Below, one piece after another: positions 1 through 7,630 of a stretch of DNA of 64,000 nucleotides. Positions within the stretch are counted from its first letter, which is position 1. Each line of letters begins with the position of its first letter. Below the pieces are notes generated by a model that worked only from the letters and a program-made list of their open reading frames with translations, made no database searches and had not been told where the DNA came from. Origin of the DNA: Symplocastrum torsivum CPER-KK1 (GTDB lineage: Bacteria; Cyanobacteriota; Cyanobacteriia; Cyanobacteriales; Coleofasciculaceae); the NCBI GenBank assembly GCA_019358875.1, contig JAHHIF010000010.1:62001-126000 (forward strand), written 5' to 3'. The position numbers and the translations under genes were made by a program.

Positions 1-490
1 CATCAAGCGCTGGCAATTTGTTGAAAACCGTATACCAGAAGACCAGTTGTAGCAGTAAAGGTGTATTCCGGAAGATCTCGACATAGACAAGCGCCAACTT
101 GCGAACTAACCAGTTATCAGATAGACGGGCAACACCAACAACTAATCCCAAAAGTGTCGCGAGGATGATGCCGATTGCCGACACCCGTAGCGTGTTAATC
201 AACCCCACCCTCATCGCTTTACCAAAGCTATCAGAAGGGCTAAAGGGAATGAGACTTTCACCAATATCGAAAGAAGCTTGGCTACCTAAGAAACCGTAAC
301 CAAATGGGATACCCAACCGCTGCAAGTTGAAGTTGAGATTGTGCCAGAGAAGGGCAAAAAACAGTCCCACAGCAACGATGGCAATGACCTGTCCAGCTAA
401 CTTCCAGAAGCGGCTATCCCGTACTAGGGTTGAAAAGTTCTTGAAATCAGACAACCCTAGTGAATTTCCACGAGACGATTGTGTAGTCAT
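1..490 (-). CDS. Amino-acid ABC transporter permease, N-terminal part (cut by window edge)
   Basis: Inner-membrane permease of a polar amino-acid ABC importer. The frame opens at an ATG complementary to 488-490 and runs off the window at base 1, so only about 163 N-terminal residues are visible. After a short cytoplasmic start there is a hydrophobic segment near residues 30-50 (VIAIVAVGLFFALLW). A second follows (ISAIGIILATLLGLVVG-like), then an EIFRNTPLLLQL motif, which is diagnostic of the His/Glu/Gln/Arg permease family (HisM/AapQ/NatG type). It lies 10 bp downstream of the binding-protein gene on the same strand, so the two are almost certainly cotranscribed. The other permease and the ATPase should lie to the left of the window. 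Substrate range cannot be read from sequence. Confidence 0.9.
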   Translation of the reverse strand, partial: MTTQSSRGNSLGLSDFKNFSTLVRDSRFWKLAGQVIAIVAVGLFFALLWHNLNFNLQRLGIPFGYGFLGSQASFDIGESLIPFSPSDSFGKAMRVGLINTLRVSAIGIILATLLGLVVGVARLSDNWLVRKLALVYVEIFRNTPLLLQLVFWYTVFNKLPALD

Positions 491-500
491 CGGGCTTACC

Positions 501-1595
501 TTAGCGGAATGGTGGGGAATACATCAAGCCACCCTCACTCCAGAGCGCATTTTGTCCACGCTCTAGCTTAAAGGGTGTACTCTCGCCAAGGTTGCGCTCA
601 TAAATCTCGCCGTAGTTACCTGCTGCTTTAATCGCCTGCACAGCAAAGTTATTTTCAAGTCCTAACCCTTTACCCAAATCTCCTTCTGTACCCAAGAGAC
701 GCTTCACTTCAGGGTCAGTTGTGCTTGAGGCGATTTGATCAACATTTTTCGAGTCAACGCCCGACTCTTCTGCTTGAATCAAGCTGTAGACGACCCACCT
801 CACCACATCAGTCCATTGAGGGTCACCCTGTTTGACGGCTGGGGCAAGGGGTTCTTTTGACATCACAACATCAAGAACCAGATTTTCATCAGGATTCGGT
901 AATGTTGAGCGTTTCGATACTAGTCCAGAACGGTCTGTAGTAACGCCTTCACAGCGTCCTTCTTGGTAAGCGGCGAAGGTAGCGTTGTCATCTTCAAAGA
1001 CAATCGGCGTGTACTTAACTCCAGCTTTCCGCATTTGGTCAGCTAGGTTTTGCTCGGTTGTTGTCCCTGTTTGAACGCAGACCGATTTACCTTCTAAGCC
1101 TTTTAAGTCTTTGATACCACTAGACTGTTTTACCATCATGCCCTGTCCGTCATAAAAGACAACAGGGGCAAAGTCTAATCCGGTTGAAGTCTCCCGGCTA
1201 ATTGTTAAAGTTGTGTTGCGGCTCAGGAGGTCTACTTCACCGGATTGTAATGCTGTAAATCGTTGAGCTGCACTGAGGTTACGGTACTCAACTTTTTCTG
1301 GATCGTTAAAGATAGCCGCCGCGATCGCACGGCACACATCAACATCAAGTCCAGAGTATTTCCCTTGTGAATCTACAAAACTAAACCCAGGCAACTGACC
1401 GCTAACCCCACAAATCAGATTGCCGCGACTTTTTATCTTCGCTAATGTACCTGAAGCTCCGGCTTGAGCTTGAGAACTACCTTGGGTTGTCGCCGCTTGT
1501 TTGGGATCTCCCGTAGCACAGGCTCCCAACGAGACAACAAATACTGTGGCAGCTAGCAAAGAACCAGCTTTACGCCAATAACTCCATCTACCCAT
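501..1595 (-). CDS. Amino-acid ABC transporter substrate-binding protein
   Basis: Periplasmic solute-binding protein (364 aa) that feeds the permease encoded 10 bp downstream. The N-terminus has a charged start, a hydrophobic stretch and the lipobox-like VVSLGACATG around residue 26, so it is probably a lipoprotein. The mature part begins after a Gln/Ala/Ser-rich linker. It carries the family-3 hallmark region GVSGQLPGFSFVDSQGKYSGLDVDVCRAIAAA and continues through GKSVCVQTGTTTEQNL. The length fits the AapJ/NatF-like general L-amino-acid binding proteins, which are longer than the usual 250-270 aa type 3 proteins. Lead gene of the importer operon. Family assignment is firm; exact substrate is inference. 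Confidence 0.92.
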   Translation of the reverse strand: MGRWSYWRKAGSLLAATVFVVSLGACATGDPKQAATTQGSSQAQAGASGTLAKIKSRGNLICGVSGQLPGFSFVDSQGKYSGLDVDVCRAIAAAIFNDPEKVEYRNLSAAQRFTALQSGEVDLLSRNTTLTISRETSTGLDFAPVVFYDGQGMMVKQSSGIKDLKGLEGKSVCVQTGTTTEQNLADQMRKAGVKYTPIVFEDDNATFAAYQEGRCEGVTTDRSGLVSKRSTLPNPDENLVLDVVMSKEPLAPAVKQGDPQWTDVVRWVVYSLIQAEESGVDSKNVDQIASSTTDPEVKRLLGTEGDLGKGLGLENNFAVQAIKAAGNYGEIYERNLGESTPFKLERGQNALWSEGGLMYSPPFR

Positions 1596-1807
1596 GAACC
1601 CCTTGCCCTTATTTCGATTCCTTCATCGTTACTTGATATTATTTGTCTATCAGACTCCCTAGAAGGTATAAACCTATACAGTTCTTCATAGACCCTTTGA
1701 GGGACGGCTCTTGATAGAACAAAGGACAAGCTTAAAGGTCTCGCGCTTTTCCGATTGCTGAAGCGAGGAGTGAGCTGGGCTGAGGTATCGATGGCTTGAC
1801 TGAACTA

Positions 1808-2017
1808 CTAACGTTGCGCTGCCAAATCGCGGATGAGAGATATCCGGGAGTAGATGTAATCGCTTATAATATCAGCTTCCTGGGTATCAAGCGATCGCTT
1901 TTGCTTGAATTGCTTTAGTATCCACTGCACCAAACTTGCATCATCCTGTTTCAGCAGTAGATTGGTCTGAGTTGTTTCAATTAAAGACCATAACTGTCGC
2001 AGCATTGTGGGAGTCAT
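1808..2017 (-). CDS. Conserved-looking small protein, function unknown
   Basis: A 69-aa acidic/basic mixed protein with no membrane segment or signal peptide. It is predicted to be mostly helical (LWSLIETTQTNLLL, then VQWILKQFKQKRSLD). The start is well supported: an AAAAGGAGA Shine-Dalgarno lies about 5 bases before the ATG, on the minus strand at 2018-2027. It stands alone between the ABC importer and the tRNA gene. I do not recognise a family. The strong ribosome site and normal amino-acid make-up argue that it is real. Confidence 0.6.
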   Translation of the reverse strand: MTPTMLRQLWSLIETTQTNLLLKQDDASLVQWILKQFKQKRSLDTQEADIISDYIYSRISLIRDLAAQR

Positions 2018-2252
2018 AGAATCTCCTTTTTAGGTAAAAACCCTGGCGCTTGCTGGGGTTTGGGGGAAACTGGTCTTTGAAGACCGTGTAAGTGATCCGT
2101 TCAGAACACGGCATTACTTAAGAATTCCTTAAGAATTCTTTTGTCTTCTCTACAATAGCTGATCTGGAGATACCACGGGCAAGATCACACAAGTTGATAC
2201 AAGAGTTACAAATCTCTTAACAAAGCGTACATTATCTTGATAAACGTAAAAG

Positions 2253-2325
2253 TGGAGAATAGGAGAGTCGAACTCCTGACCTCGGCGGTGCGATCGCCGC
2301 GCTCTACCAACTGAGCTAATTCCCC
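2253..2325 (-). tRNA. tRNA-Ala, anticodon CGC
   Basis: A complete cloverleaf reads on the minus strand. The acceptor arm is GGGGAAT paired with ATTCTCC, including a G3-U70 wobble pair, the classic alanine identity element. The D arm is GCTC...GAGC. The anticodon stem is CGGCG/CGCCG with loop ATCGCAC, giving anticodon CGC. The T arm is AGGAG TTCGACT CTCCT. Discriminator base is A and CCA is not encoded. The anticodon arm contains an overlapping HIP1-like GCGATCGC. Confidence 0.93.
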
Positions 2326-2507
2326 TAGTTACCTCGGATTCTAGATTAAATCCTAAAACCTTAAATAACCGTTTCTTATTGTAACACTTTCTGTACGATC
2401 CATCTGTCCGGAGGAATAGAATTGAACTCCAGCTTAGGAACAGGAGTAGTGAAAAAGACATAAAAAAAATCTCCCTTGTCCTGCTTGTCCCCATTAGTCT
2501 CTACTCC

Positions 2508-3230
2508 CTATATACGGCTAGGCTGATGTGTAGTGCCAGAATAGACTTGCTGTACTCGGTCGAGTTCGAGTTCATTAAGATAATCTACAGTCCAGCTAGC
2601 CTGACGCTGAAGCATATGAAAAGGATAGGTATTTGCTACTCCAACAACCTGCATTCCAGCCCGCTTCGCCGCTTCAATTCCAGCGAACGTGTCTTCAATG
2701 GCTAAACATTCTGAAGCATCGGCTTTCAACTCAGGATACTGCTGATTTAACTGCTCAACGGCAAGAAGATAGCCATCGGGTTCAGGCTTACTCACCTTAA
2801 TGTCGTCACCCGCTACGATTACTGTAAAGTATTGCGCCAACTGAGCGCGACTCAGTACCAGTTCTACCTCACAACGGAGTGCGCCGCTGACAACACCCAT
2901 CGGCAACTGCGCGACACGAATTTGGAAAATCAAGTCTTCCACACCTGGATAGATAGGCAACTTCTCCAGTGTTTCTAGCTGGCGCTGGTAAGCTTCGGCT
3001 TTGCGGGTAATAATCTGATCTAGGTAGCTGTCTGTAACGACTCGACCTCGACGTTTGAGTATATCAGTAAGACAAACGCGATCGCTTCTCCCCAGACAAA
3101 TTTCCCGGTACTCCTGAGGAGAGGGACGTAGATTTTCCTCAATCAGAATCGCTTCAATTAGCTGCTGGTGAATTGCTTCATCTTTAATAATGACACCATT
3201 AAAATCAAACAGAACTGCCTTTAAAGTCAT
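2508..3230 (-). CDS. HAD-superfamily hydrolase (beta-phosphoglucomutase-like)
   Basis: A 240-aa cytoplasmic phosphatase or phosphomutase of HAD subfamily IA. Motif I is VLFDFNGVII near residues 6-15, so the second Asp of DxD is replaced by Asn: the nucleophile Asp is kept and the acid/base residue is changed. A helical cap follows (residues 18-90). Motif II is GVVSGA, motif III is the Lys in VSKPEPDGY, and motif IV is AIEDTFAGIEAA. It starts 9 bp after the methyltransferase stop, so the two form an operon. The DxN variant could alter mutase versus phosphatase chemistry. The substrate is unknown. Confidence 0.88.
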   Translation of the reverse strand: MTLKAVLFDFNGVIIKDEAIHQQLIEAILIEENLRPSPQEYREICLGRSDRVCLTDILKRRGRVVTDSYLDQIITRKAEAYQRQLETLEKLPIYPGVEDLIFQIRVAQLPMGVVSGALRCEVELVLSRAQLAQYFTVIVAGDDIKVSKPEPDGYLLAVEQLNQQYPELKADASECLAIEDTFAGIEAAKRAGMQVVGVANTYPFHMLQRQASWTVDYLNELELDRVQQVYSGTTHQPSRI

Positions 3231-3239
3231 GCCGTTGTG

Positions 3240-4127
3240 CTAGAAAGCTGGGGCAGGAAAGCCCTCAGAACCAAAATCATCAAGTGTCTTACTGGTAGAT
3301 ACCTGCTGTGCTGCTGAATAACCCTCAACTGGGATAGGTTTCATTGCTTGCGTTACCTGCTGCAACCAAAACACGTCCTTTGTTTGTACCGCTTCAAAAC
3401 CTGCTGCCCCCATCCAAGCATCTAAATTACCAGCCGCATAAGCTTTGATGTACGGTTCCTCAAAAACTTCAGTTAACCAATCGACTTGGCGTATCGTTTT
3501 CTGATTGCCGTCCAAAATTAAAACTTCCCCACCTGCCGTAAGTAACCGGAAGCATTCCCGTAAAATTGCCTTAGTTACGCTTGGGGGTGTCTCGTGAAAC
3601 AACAAGGATGCTGTAACTAAGTCGAATGAGGCATCCGGGAAACCTGTCTCTTCTGCCTTGCCGTGACGCCATTGAACATCTAACCTTGCGGCTTTCGCTT
3701 TGTGGTCAGCCATTACCAGCATATAGGGTGACAAATCTAGCCCGATTACCTCGGCTTGAGGAAACGCTTGCTTCAACATCAGTGTAGTAGAACCCGTGCC
3801 ACAGCCCAAGTCCAAAATTCTTCGTGGCTTTCCCTGAATGCTATCAATCAAGCCTTGACGTACCCATTTTTCGCTAGGGGGTAGCACGTATTGGGTAATC
3901 GGGTCATAGGAGGTTGCTGCACCACCATTAAGGTAGCCTCCCTCAATGCCGTGGAAGTTTTGACTACTGTAGTACTGAGGATATGTTACATCAGGGCGAC
4001 GGAAGCGATCGCTCTCGGCTTGCCAGTCCTTACTTTCATAGAACTGCCGCAACTTTTCTTCATCAATAAAGCTTCGGATGATTGGAGATAAGAAACGATC
4101 CCAAAGTGTATCCTTGCGAACTGCCAT
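3240..4127 (-). CDS. Class I SAM-dependent methyltransferase
   Basis: A 295-aa methyltransferase with a Rossmann fold in the middle. Motif I is ILDLGCGTGSTTL near residue 105, the motif II acidic residue is in VIGLDLSPYML, and the post-motif region is WRHGKAEETGFPDASFDLVTASLLFHE. The N-terminal 90 residues are an extension rich in Tyr and Arg that is common in cyanobacterial UbiE-like paralogues. It lies upstream of the HAD gene with 9 bp between them and is divergent from rtcB. The methyl acceptor cannot be inferred. Confidence 0.88.
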   Translation of the reverse strand: MAVRKDTLWDRFLSPIIRSFIDEEKLRQFYESKDWQAESDRFRRPDVTYPQYYSSQNFHGIEGGYLNGGAATSYDPITQYVLPPSEKWVRQGLIDSIQGKPRRILDLGCGTGSTTLMLKQAFPQAEVIGLDLSPYMLVMADHKAKAARLDVQWRHGKAEETGFPDASFDLVTASLLFHETPPSVTKAILRECFRLLTAGGEVLILDGNQKTIRQVDWLTEVFEEPYIKAYAAGNLDAWMGAAGFEAVQTKDVFWLQQVTQAMKPIPVEGYSAAQQVSTSKTLDDFGSEGFPAPAF

Positions 4128-4398
4128 AGCCGTAGACCTATATTTGCGTGGATTGCTCTTGACTCACTAGGGCAGCCAGAGAAAGCCTTGCCCTCTTTAC
4201 AAATTTTAATGTAGTTTCTCTTTCTTAAATCAGCTTTACTACTGTTTTCAATTCTTTACAAATCTGCTGGCGCTTGTAGTATAAATGTAGTATAAAAGAA
4301 GTAATTCCAGGATGAGCTGAGCGATTGCCCTTAGCGCTGCCCAAAAGGCGATCGCAAGCTGATTCCTGTGTTACAGATGTTGTTAGAGGCAAACGTTT

Positions 4399-4860
4399 AT
4401 GCCATACGAAAAGCTGGAAATTTCAACCCCAAAACCAGTTCTCTCTTGGGCGAATCATTCCCTTGGCTCAGATGAAACAAAAATGGCAAAGAACGTTGCT
4501 TCACTGCCATTTGTGTTTAAGCATGTGGCGCTAATGCCAGATGTTCACCTGGGGAAAGGAGCGTTAGTGGGTTCTGTCGTTGCAACCAAAGATGCTGTTA
4601 TCCCGGCCGCTGTCGGGGTGGATGTTGGTTGTGGGATGAGTGCAATCAAAACTCCATTTGTTGCTGAACAATTGGAGGGGAAACTCAAGCAGATTCGTCT
4701 GGATATTGAAGCAGCAATCCCGGTTGGCTTTAACCAAAACAAAGATGTTGAGAAAACTGTAGCTAACTGGCCAGGGTGGCGTGATTTCAAAGAACTTCAT
4801 TCTGGAGTACAACGCCTAGAGGGAAAAGCCATGAAACAGATGGGTTCTCTTGGAGGGGGT
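4399..4860 (+). CDS. rtcB: RNA-splicing ligase RtcB, exon 1 (residues 1-154)
   Basis: The first exon of a split rtcB. RtcB joins 2',3'-cyclic phosphate or 3'-phosphate RNA ends to 5'-OH ends, using GTP and Mn2+. Seen here are PDVHLGKG (about residues 47-54) and VGVDVGCGM (72-80). The latter contains the conserved metal-binding Asp and Cys. The exon ends at the family motif MGSLGGG, which in unbroken homologues runs on into NHFIEV. In this DNA the frame instead reads ERLPLTVVMQ and stops at 4891-4893. NHFIEV resumes 1042 bases later in another frame. Without splicing only a truncated, inactive protein would be made. Joined to 5903-6622 it gives 393 aa, a normal RtcB length. The start ATG is supported by homology (MPYEKL). 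Confidence 0.92.
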
Positions 4861-5040
4861 GAAAGATTGCCCCTTACTGTAGTAATGCAGTAATCAAAAC
4901 TCGTCCAAATCGGTGGAAGCTGAGATGCCAATACCGAGGGAAGCGATAATACGCCCCGTAGAGAGCAGAGGGACTTGGGCATCCTAATTAATTAGGATGA
5001 AGGTGTGCTCCGAACTATACCAAATAGGAAGGTATAGAAC
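4861..5040 (+). ncRNA. Group I intron ribozyme core
   Basis: The catalytic part lies entirely upstream of the endonuclease ORF. The P8 hairpin is a perfect 20-nt palindrome (4980-4999). The P9 hairpin CTATACC/GGTATAG encloses a 9-nt loop. P7 (GAGCA/TGCTC) brackets P3' and P8, as in all group I introns. A P6-like helix may form at 4938-4956. The remaining part up to the ORF start (5041-5093) is unassigned and is probably P9-peripheral. Confidence 0.8.
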
Positions 5041-5902
5041 CAAGCAGAAATGTCTTGGTCAATTGCAACTTTCATTCATGATATTGTGAGGTCATGGAAC
5101 CCACTAATATCAGCCTCGAAGTTCCCCATTTCGCCTACTTGTTTGGCTTCATTCAAACCGATGGTCATCTGTACAATAGCACTCGTAATCGCGGTCGCTT
5201 AAGTATAGAGGTCAGCAAGAAGGATGAGGACATACTTTGGGCATTCAAGAGTCTTATACCCTTCAATTCTTCTGTTACTGAGCGTGTGCGTACAACTAAC
5301 TTTAGTAGTAATCACACATCCGTTGTTTTGAAGGTTTACGATAAACGATTTCGAGATTATCTTGAATTATGGGGATTACCGAGTGGTAGTAAGTCAGAAT
5401 TAATAAAGCCACCTAGTTGTAGCTTCTCTAAAGTGGATTATGTTAGAGGTCTGATAGACGGTGATGGTTCGTTAGGACTCACCTCTAAAGGGTTCCCTTT
5501 TCTATCCCTGGTTACGTCTAGTTCACACATTGCTGTGGAGTATCTAGAATTAATCAGTCAGATTACGGGTAAAGTAAAGACTGTTAATAGAAACACTAGG
5601 GATAGAGTCTACAACATAGTTGTGTACAAAGAGGATGCTCAACTTTTAGCAAAAAACTTATACTATGACGATTGTCTAGCTTTACCCAGAAAGCTAACTA
5701 AGGTAAGTGAAGTGCTGAGTTGGTGCCGCCCTAGTGATATGAAGCGGGTGAACAATAGGAAGCCTTGGACATCTGAAGAAGATCACTTTATTACTACCCA
5801 TTCACTTGAGTCTTCAATGAAAGTGTTAAGCAGAAGTCGAAACAGTGTTGAACTTAGGCTGTGGAGACTTAATAAGCTTAGCAAGCAATTAGTAACAAAT
5901 TG
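4861..5902 (+). mobile_element. Group I intron interrupting rtcB, with homing endonuclease ORF
   Basis: The two RtcB exons join exactly if 4861-5902 is removed. The junction has group I rules. The upstream exon ends in T (4860) and the intron ends in G (5902). The internal guide at 4869-4875 pairs with exon bases 4854-4860 (P1, seven pairs, with a G-U at the splice site). Bases 4865-4868 pair with the first four bases of exon 2, 5903-5906 (P10). Helices then follow in canonical order: P3 4903-4906/4971-4974, P4 4910-4914/4933-4937, P7 4963-4967/5006-5010, P8 4980-4999 and P9 5015-5021/5031-5037. An intein is excluded: there is no Cys/Ser-led in-frame insert, and the internal ORF has its own start and frame. 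Fold assignments are by eye; the subgroup is not assigned. Confidence 0.87.
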
Positions 5903-5903
5903 A
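5094..5903 (+). CDS. LAGLIDADG homing endonuclease encoded in the rtcB intron
   Basis: A 269-aa protein with two LAGLIDADG motifs. YLFGFIQTDG (residues 15-24) and YVRGLIDGDG (116-125) each keep the catalytic Asp before the final Gly, so it is a monomeric two-domain enzyme of the family that cuts intronless alleles to spread the intron. The C-terminus (about 225-265) begins PWTSEEDHF and has spaced Trp residues like a Myb/SANT DNA-binding domain. The ATG follows GAGG after only two bases, so translation may be weak. The TGA stop (5901-5903) spans the 3' splice junction: its last A is the first base of exon 2. The ORF is intact with no frameshift, suggesting recent or active mobility. Confidence 0.9.
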   Translation: MEPTNISLEVPHFAYLFGFIQTDGHLYNSTRNRGRLSIEVSKKDEDILWAFKSLIPFNSSVTERVRTTNFSSNHTSVVLKVYDKRFRDYLELWGLPSGSKSELIKPPSCSFSKVDYVRGLIDGDGSLGLTSKGFPFLSLVTSSSHIAVEYLELISQITGKVKTVNRNTRDRVYNIVVYKEDAQLLAKNLYYDDCLALPRKLTKVSEVLSWCRPSDMKRVNNRKPWTSEEDHFITTHSLESSMKVLSRSRNSVELRLWRLNKLSKQLVTN

Positions 5904-6622
5904 ATCACTTTATTGAGGTTTGCCTCGATACCGAAAATGCTGTCTGGTTGATGTTGCATTCTGGTTCACGCCATATCGGCAACATGCTAGCGCAGAACCA
6001 TATCAGCACCGCTAAGCAATTGGCGAAACTGGCAGACACCACTTTGCCCGATCCAGATTTAGCTTACTTTGTTGCAGGGACTCCAGAATTTACTGCCTAC
6101 TGGCGAGACTTACAGTGGGCGCAGGACTATGCGCGTTTCAATCGCGATGTGATGATGGCACGCTTCCAACGAATTGTGGAGAAGCATCTCGCTGGGGGTA
6201 AGCCAACTAAGCCTCTGCTATCGGTGAACTGCCATCACAACTACGCCGAGAAGGAAGTCCATTTTGGTGAAGACGTGTATGTTACGCGCAAGGGTGCTGT
6301 TCGGGCGCGAGAGGAAGATTACGGCATTATCCCTGGTTCGATGGGGACAAAGTCATTCATCGTCAAGGGTAAGGGTAACCACGACAGCTACTGTAGCTGT
6401 TCGCATGGTGCCGGACGTTTGATGTCTCGCAACAAAGCGAAGAAGCACTTTTCACTGGATGATTTGGTTGAGCAAACCCAAGGTATTGAGTGCCGTAAGG
6501 ATGAGGGTGTTTTGGATGAAATTCCAGGTGCTTATAAGCCAATTGACGAGGTGATGGCTAATCAGTCTGACCTTGTGGAGGTTGTGGCAACACTGAAGCA
6601 GGTTGTCTGCGTGAAAGGTTAG
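5903..6622 (+). CDS. rtcB: RNA-splicing ligase RtcB, exon 2 (residues 155-393)
   Basis: The second exon starts with AAT CAC TTT (Asn-His-Phe), completing the GGG-NHFIEV active-site motif whose His and Asn take part in metal and GTP binding. Further conserved segments are MLHSGSRHIGN, the double His in VNCHHNYAEKE, and CSHGAGRLMSR, where the His is the known guanylylation site of the family. The frame is open to a TAG at 6620-6622. The track-like upstream codons before 5903 belong to the intron, not to the protein. No neighbouring archease or rtcA is seen. The gene is followed by a strong inverted repeat at 6659-6704. Confidence 0.92.
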   Translation, partial: NHFIEVCLDTENAVWLMLHSGSRHIGNMLAQNHISTAKQLAKLADTTLPDPDLAYFVAGTPEFTAYWRDLQWAQDYARFNRDVMMARFQRIVEKHLAGGKPTKPLLSVNCHHNYAEKEVHFGEDVYVTRKGAVRAREEDYGIIPGSMGTKSFIVKGKGNHDSYCSCSHGAGRLMSRNKAKKHFSLDDLVEQTQGIECRKDEGVLDEIPGAYKPIDEVMANQSDLVEVVATLKQVVCVKG

Positions 6623-6658
6623 ATTGCCCGTTGGTGGTTAGAGGACGATAAAACTAAA

Positions 6659-6704
6659 GAAGGCAATAAAGTAGTCTGAATAGGCTGACTACTTTATTGC
6701 CTTC
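6659..6704. terminator. Long inverted repeat between rtcB and the RRM gene
   Basis: Two perfectly complementary 18-nt arms (6659-6676 and 6687-6704) are separated by a 10-nt loop. The position, between two convergent genes, fits a bidirectional transcription terminator. There is no long T run after either arm and the stem is AT-rich, so termination is inferred from position and stem length. Confidence 0.65.
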
Positions 6705-6739
6705 AGTTATACAAAGCTAGAGAAGCTTAGCTTTAGGGT

Positions 6740-7048
6740 TTAGTAGCGGCGAGAGAAGTTTCCACCACGACCACCACCACCGCCACCGCCGCCAGGACCT
6801 CTGCTTTCACGAGGCTTAGCCTTGTTAACTTTCAAATCACGACCCATCCATTCAGCACCATCTAGTGCCTCAATAGCCGCTGCTTCTTCAGCTTCTGTTG
6901 CCATTTCCACAAAACCAAAGCCGCGTAGACGACCGGTTTCACGGTCAGTGGGTAACTGAACCCGCTTTACAGAACCGTATTCTGCAAAAACAGCACTGAG
7001 GTCTTCTTGAGTAACCTCGTAGGATAAGTTGCCTACATAAATTGACAT
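6740..7048 (-). CDS. RRM-type RNA-binding protein with Gly-rich tail
   Basis: A 102-aa cyanobacterial RNA-binding protein of the Rbp family. Its single RRM has RNP2 IYVGNLSY at residues 3-10 and RNP1 RGFGFVEM near residue 43, followed by a glycine-rich tail ending in FSRRY. Family members with this Gly-rich tail are commonly cold-induced and act on mRNA localisation or stability. The start is supported by GGAGAAGATCC just before the ATG. The long leader upstream (7049-7260) contains the 10-mer AAGCCTGTCA twice, a possible cis-element. Regulation by temperature is inferred from the family. Confidence 0.93.
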   Translation of the reverse strand: MSIYVGNLSYEVTQEDLSAVFAEYGSVKRVQLPTDRETGRLRGFGFVEMATEAEEAAAIEALDGAEWMGRDLKVNKAKPRESRGPGGGGGGGGRGGNFSRRY

Positions 7049-7630
7049 GGATCTTCTCCAAAATCAGAAGGGTGTAGAGATGTAGATTTCGGAGAGAAGC
7101 CTGTCAAGACTAAAAGCAATAAGCCTGTCAATGAAAACAAAACCTGCAACCGAATTAACTCTCTTCCCGAAGGTAGCACAGTAGCTAAGCCCTTAGGTAG
7201 AGAGTAAAAAAATATTTTACAAAAAGTAAGGTTTTGGAGACTGAACCCTTCATCTTCTCCAACTTAACAGAGTCAATAGACAAGGGCGTCAGATTGTAAG
7301 TAGGCAACTGCGATCGCTTCTCAGTAAGAGCTGTCAGCTTTCAGCTATCAGCAGTCAGCTTTTAGAAACTTGTGCATGAGAGGTGAGACAACAACCAAAG
7401 GGAAGCGAAGTGTTAAATAGTAGCATAGATTACAAAAGATTTGAGGGGGACTGTAACCCCTGACCATCTGGTATGGCAGAAGGCAGAAGAGTGACGGGTT
7501 AAGGTTTTAGTATTTGGCGAGAGTCAAGAGTCGCCTTGGTGACTGCTAGGGCTTACTTGAACAAATCGCTTGAATTTGAACCTTGAGCTTGGTCATGCCT
7601 GTCTTAACAGTGGTTAGCTAGCATGAACCT
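7049..7630. other. Intergenic region with repeat remnants
   Basis: No coding frame is supported here. The part next to the RRM gene is its likely promoter and 5' leader. Bases 7325-7370 hold AGCTGTCAGCTTTCAGCTATCAGC-like short repeats, also seen near 10385, 40610, 45130 and 48740. Bases 7475-7549 share an ordered set of words with 40620-40700 (see that entry). The last 60 bases are the probable upstream region of the DUF362 gene. Confidence 0.6.

Noticed and set aside
99..566. Plus-strand ORFs at the left edge
   Set aside because: They are antisense shadows of the ABC permease and binding-protein genes, which match families well.
2150..2494. 114-aa minus-strand ORF
   Set aside because: It runs through the tRNA-Ala gene and has no protein-like features.
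4861..5902. Intein in RtcB
   Set aside because: There is no Cys/Ser-led in-frame insert; the frame stops after ten codons and the internal ORF is in a different frame with its own start. Group I pairing explains the borders.
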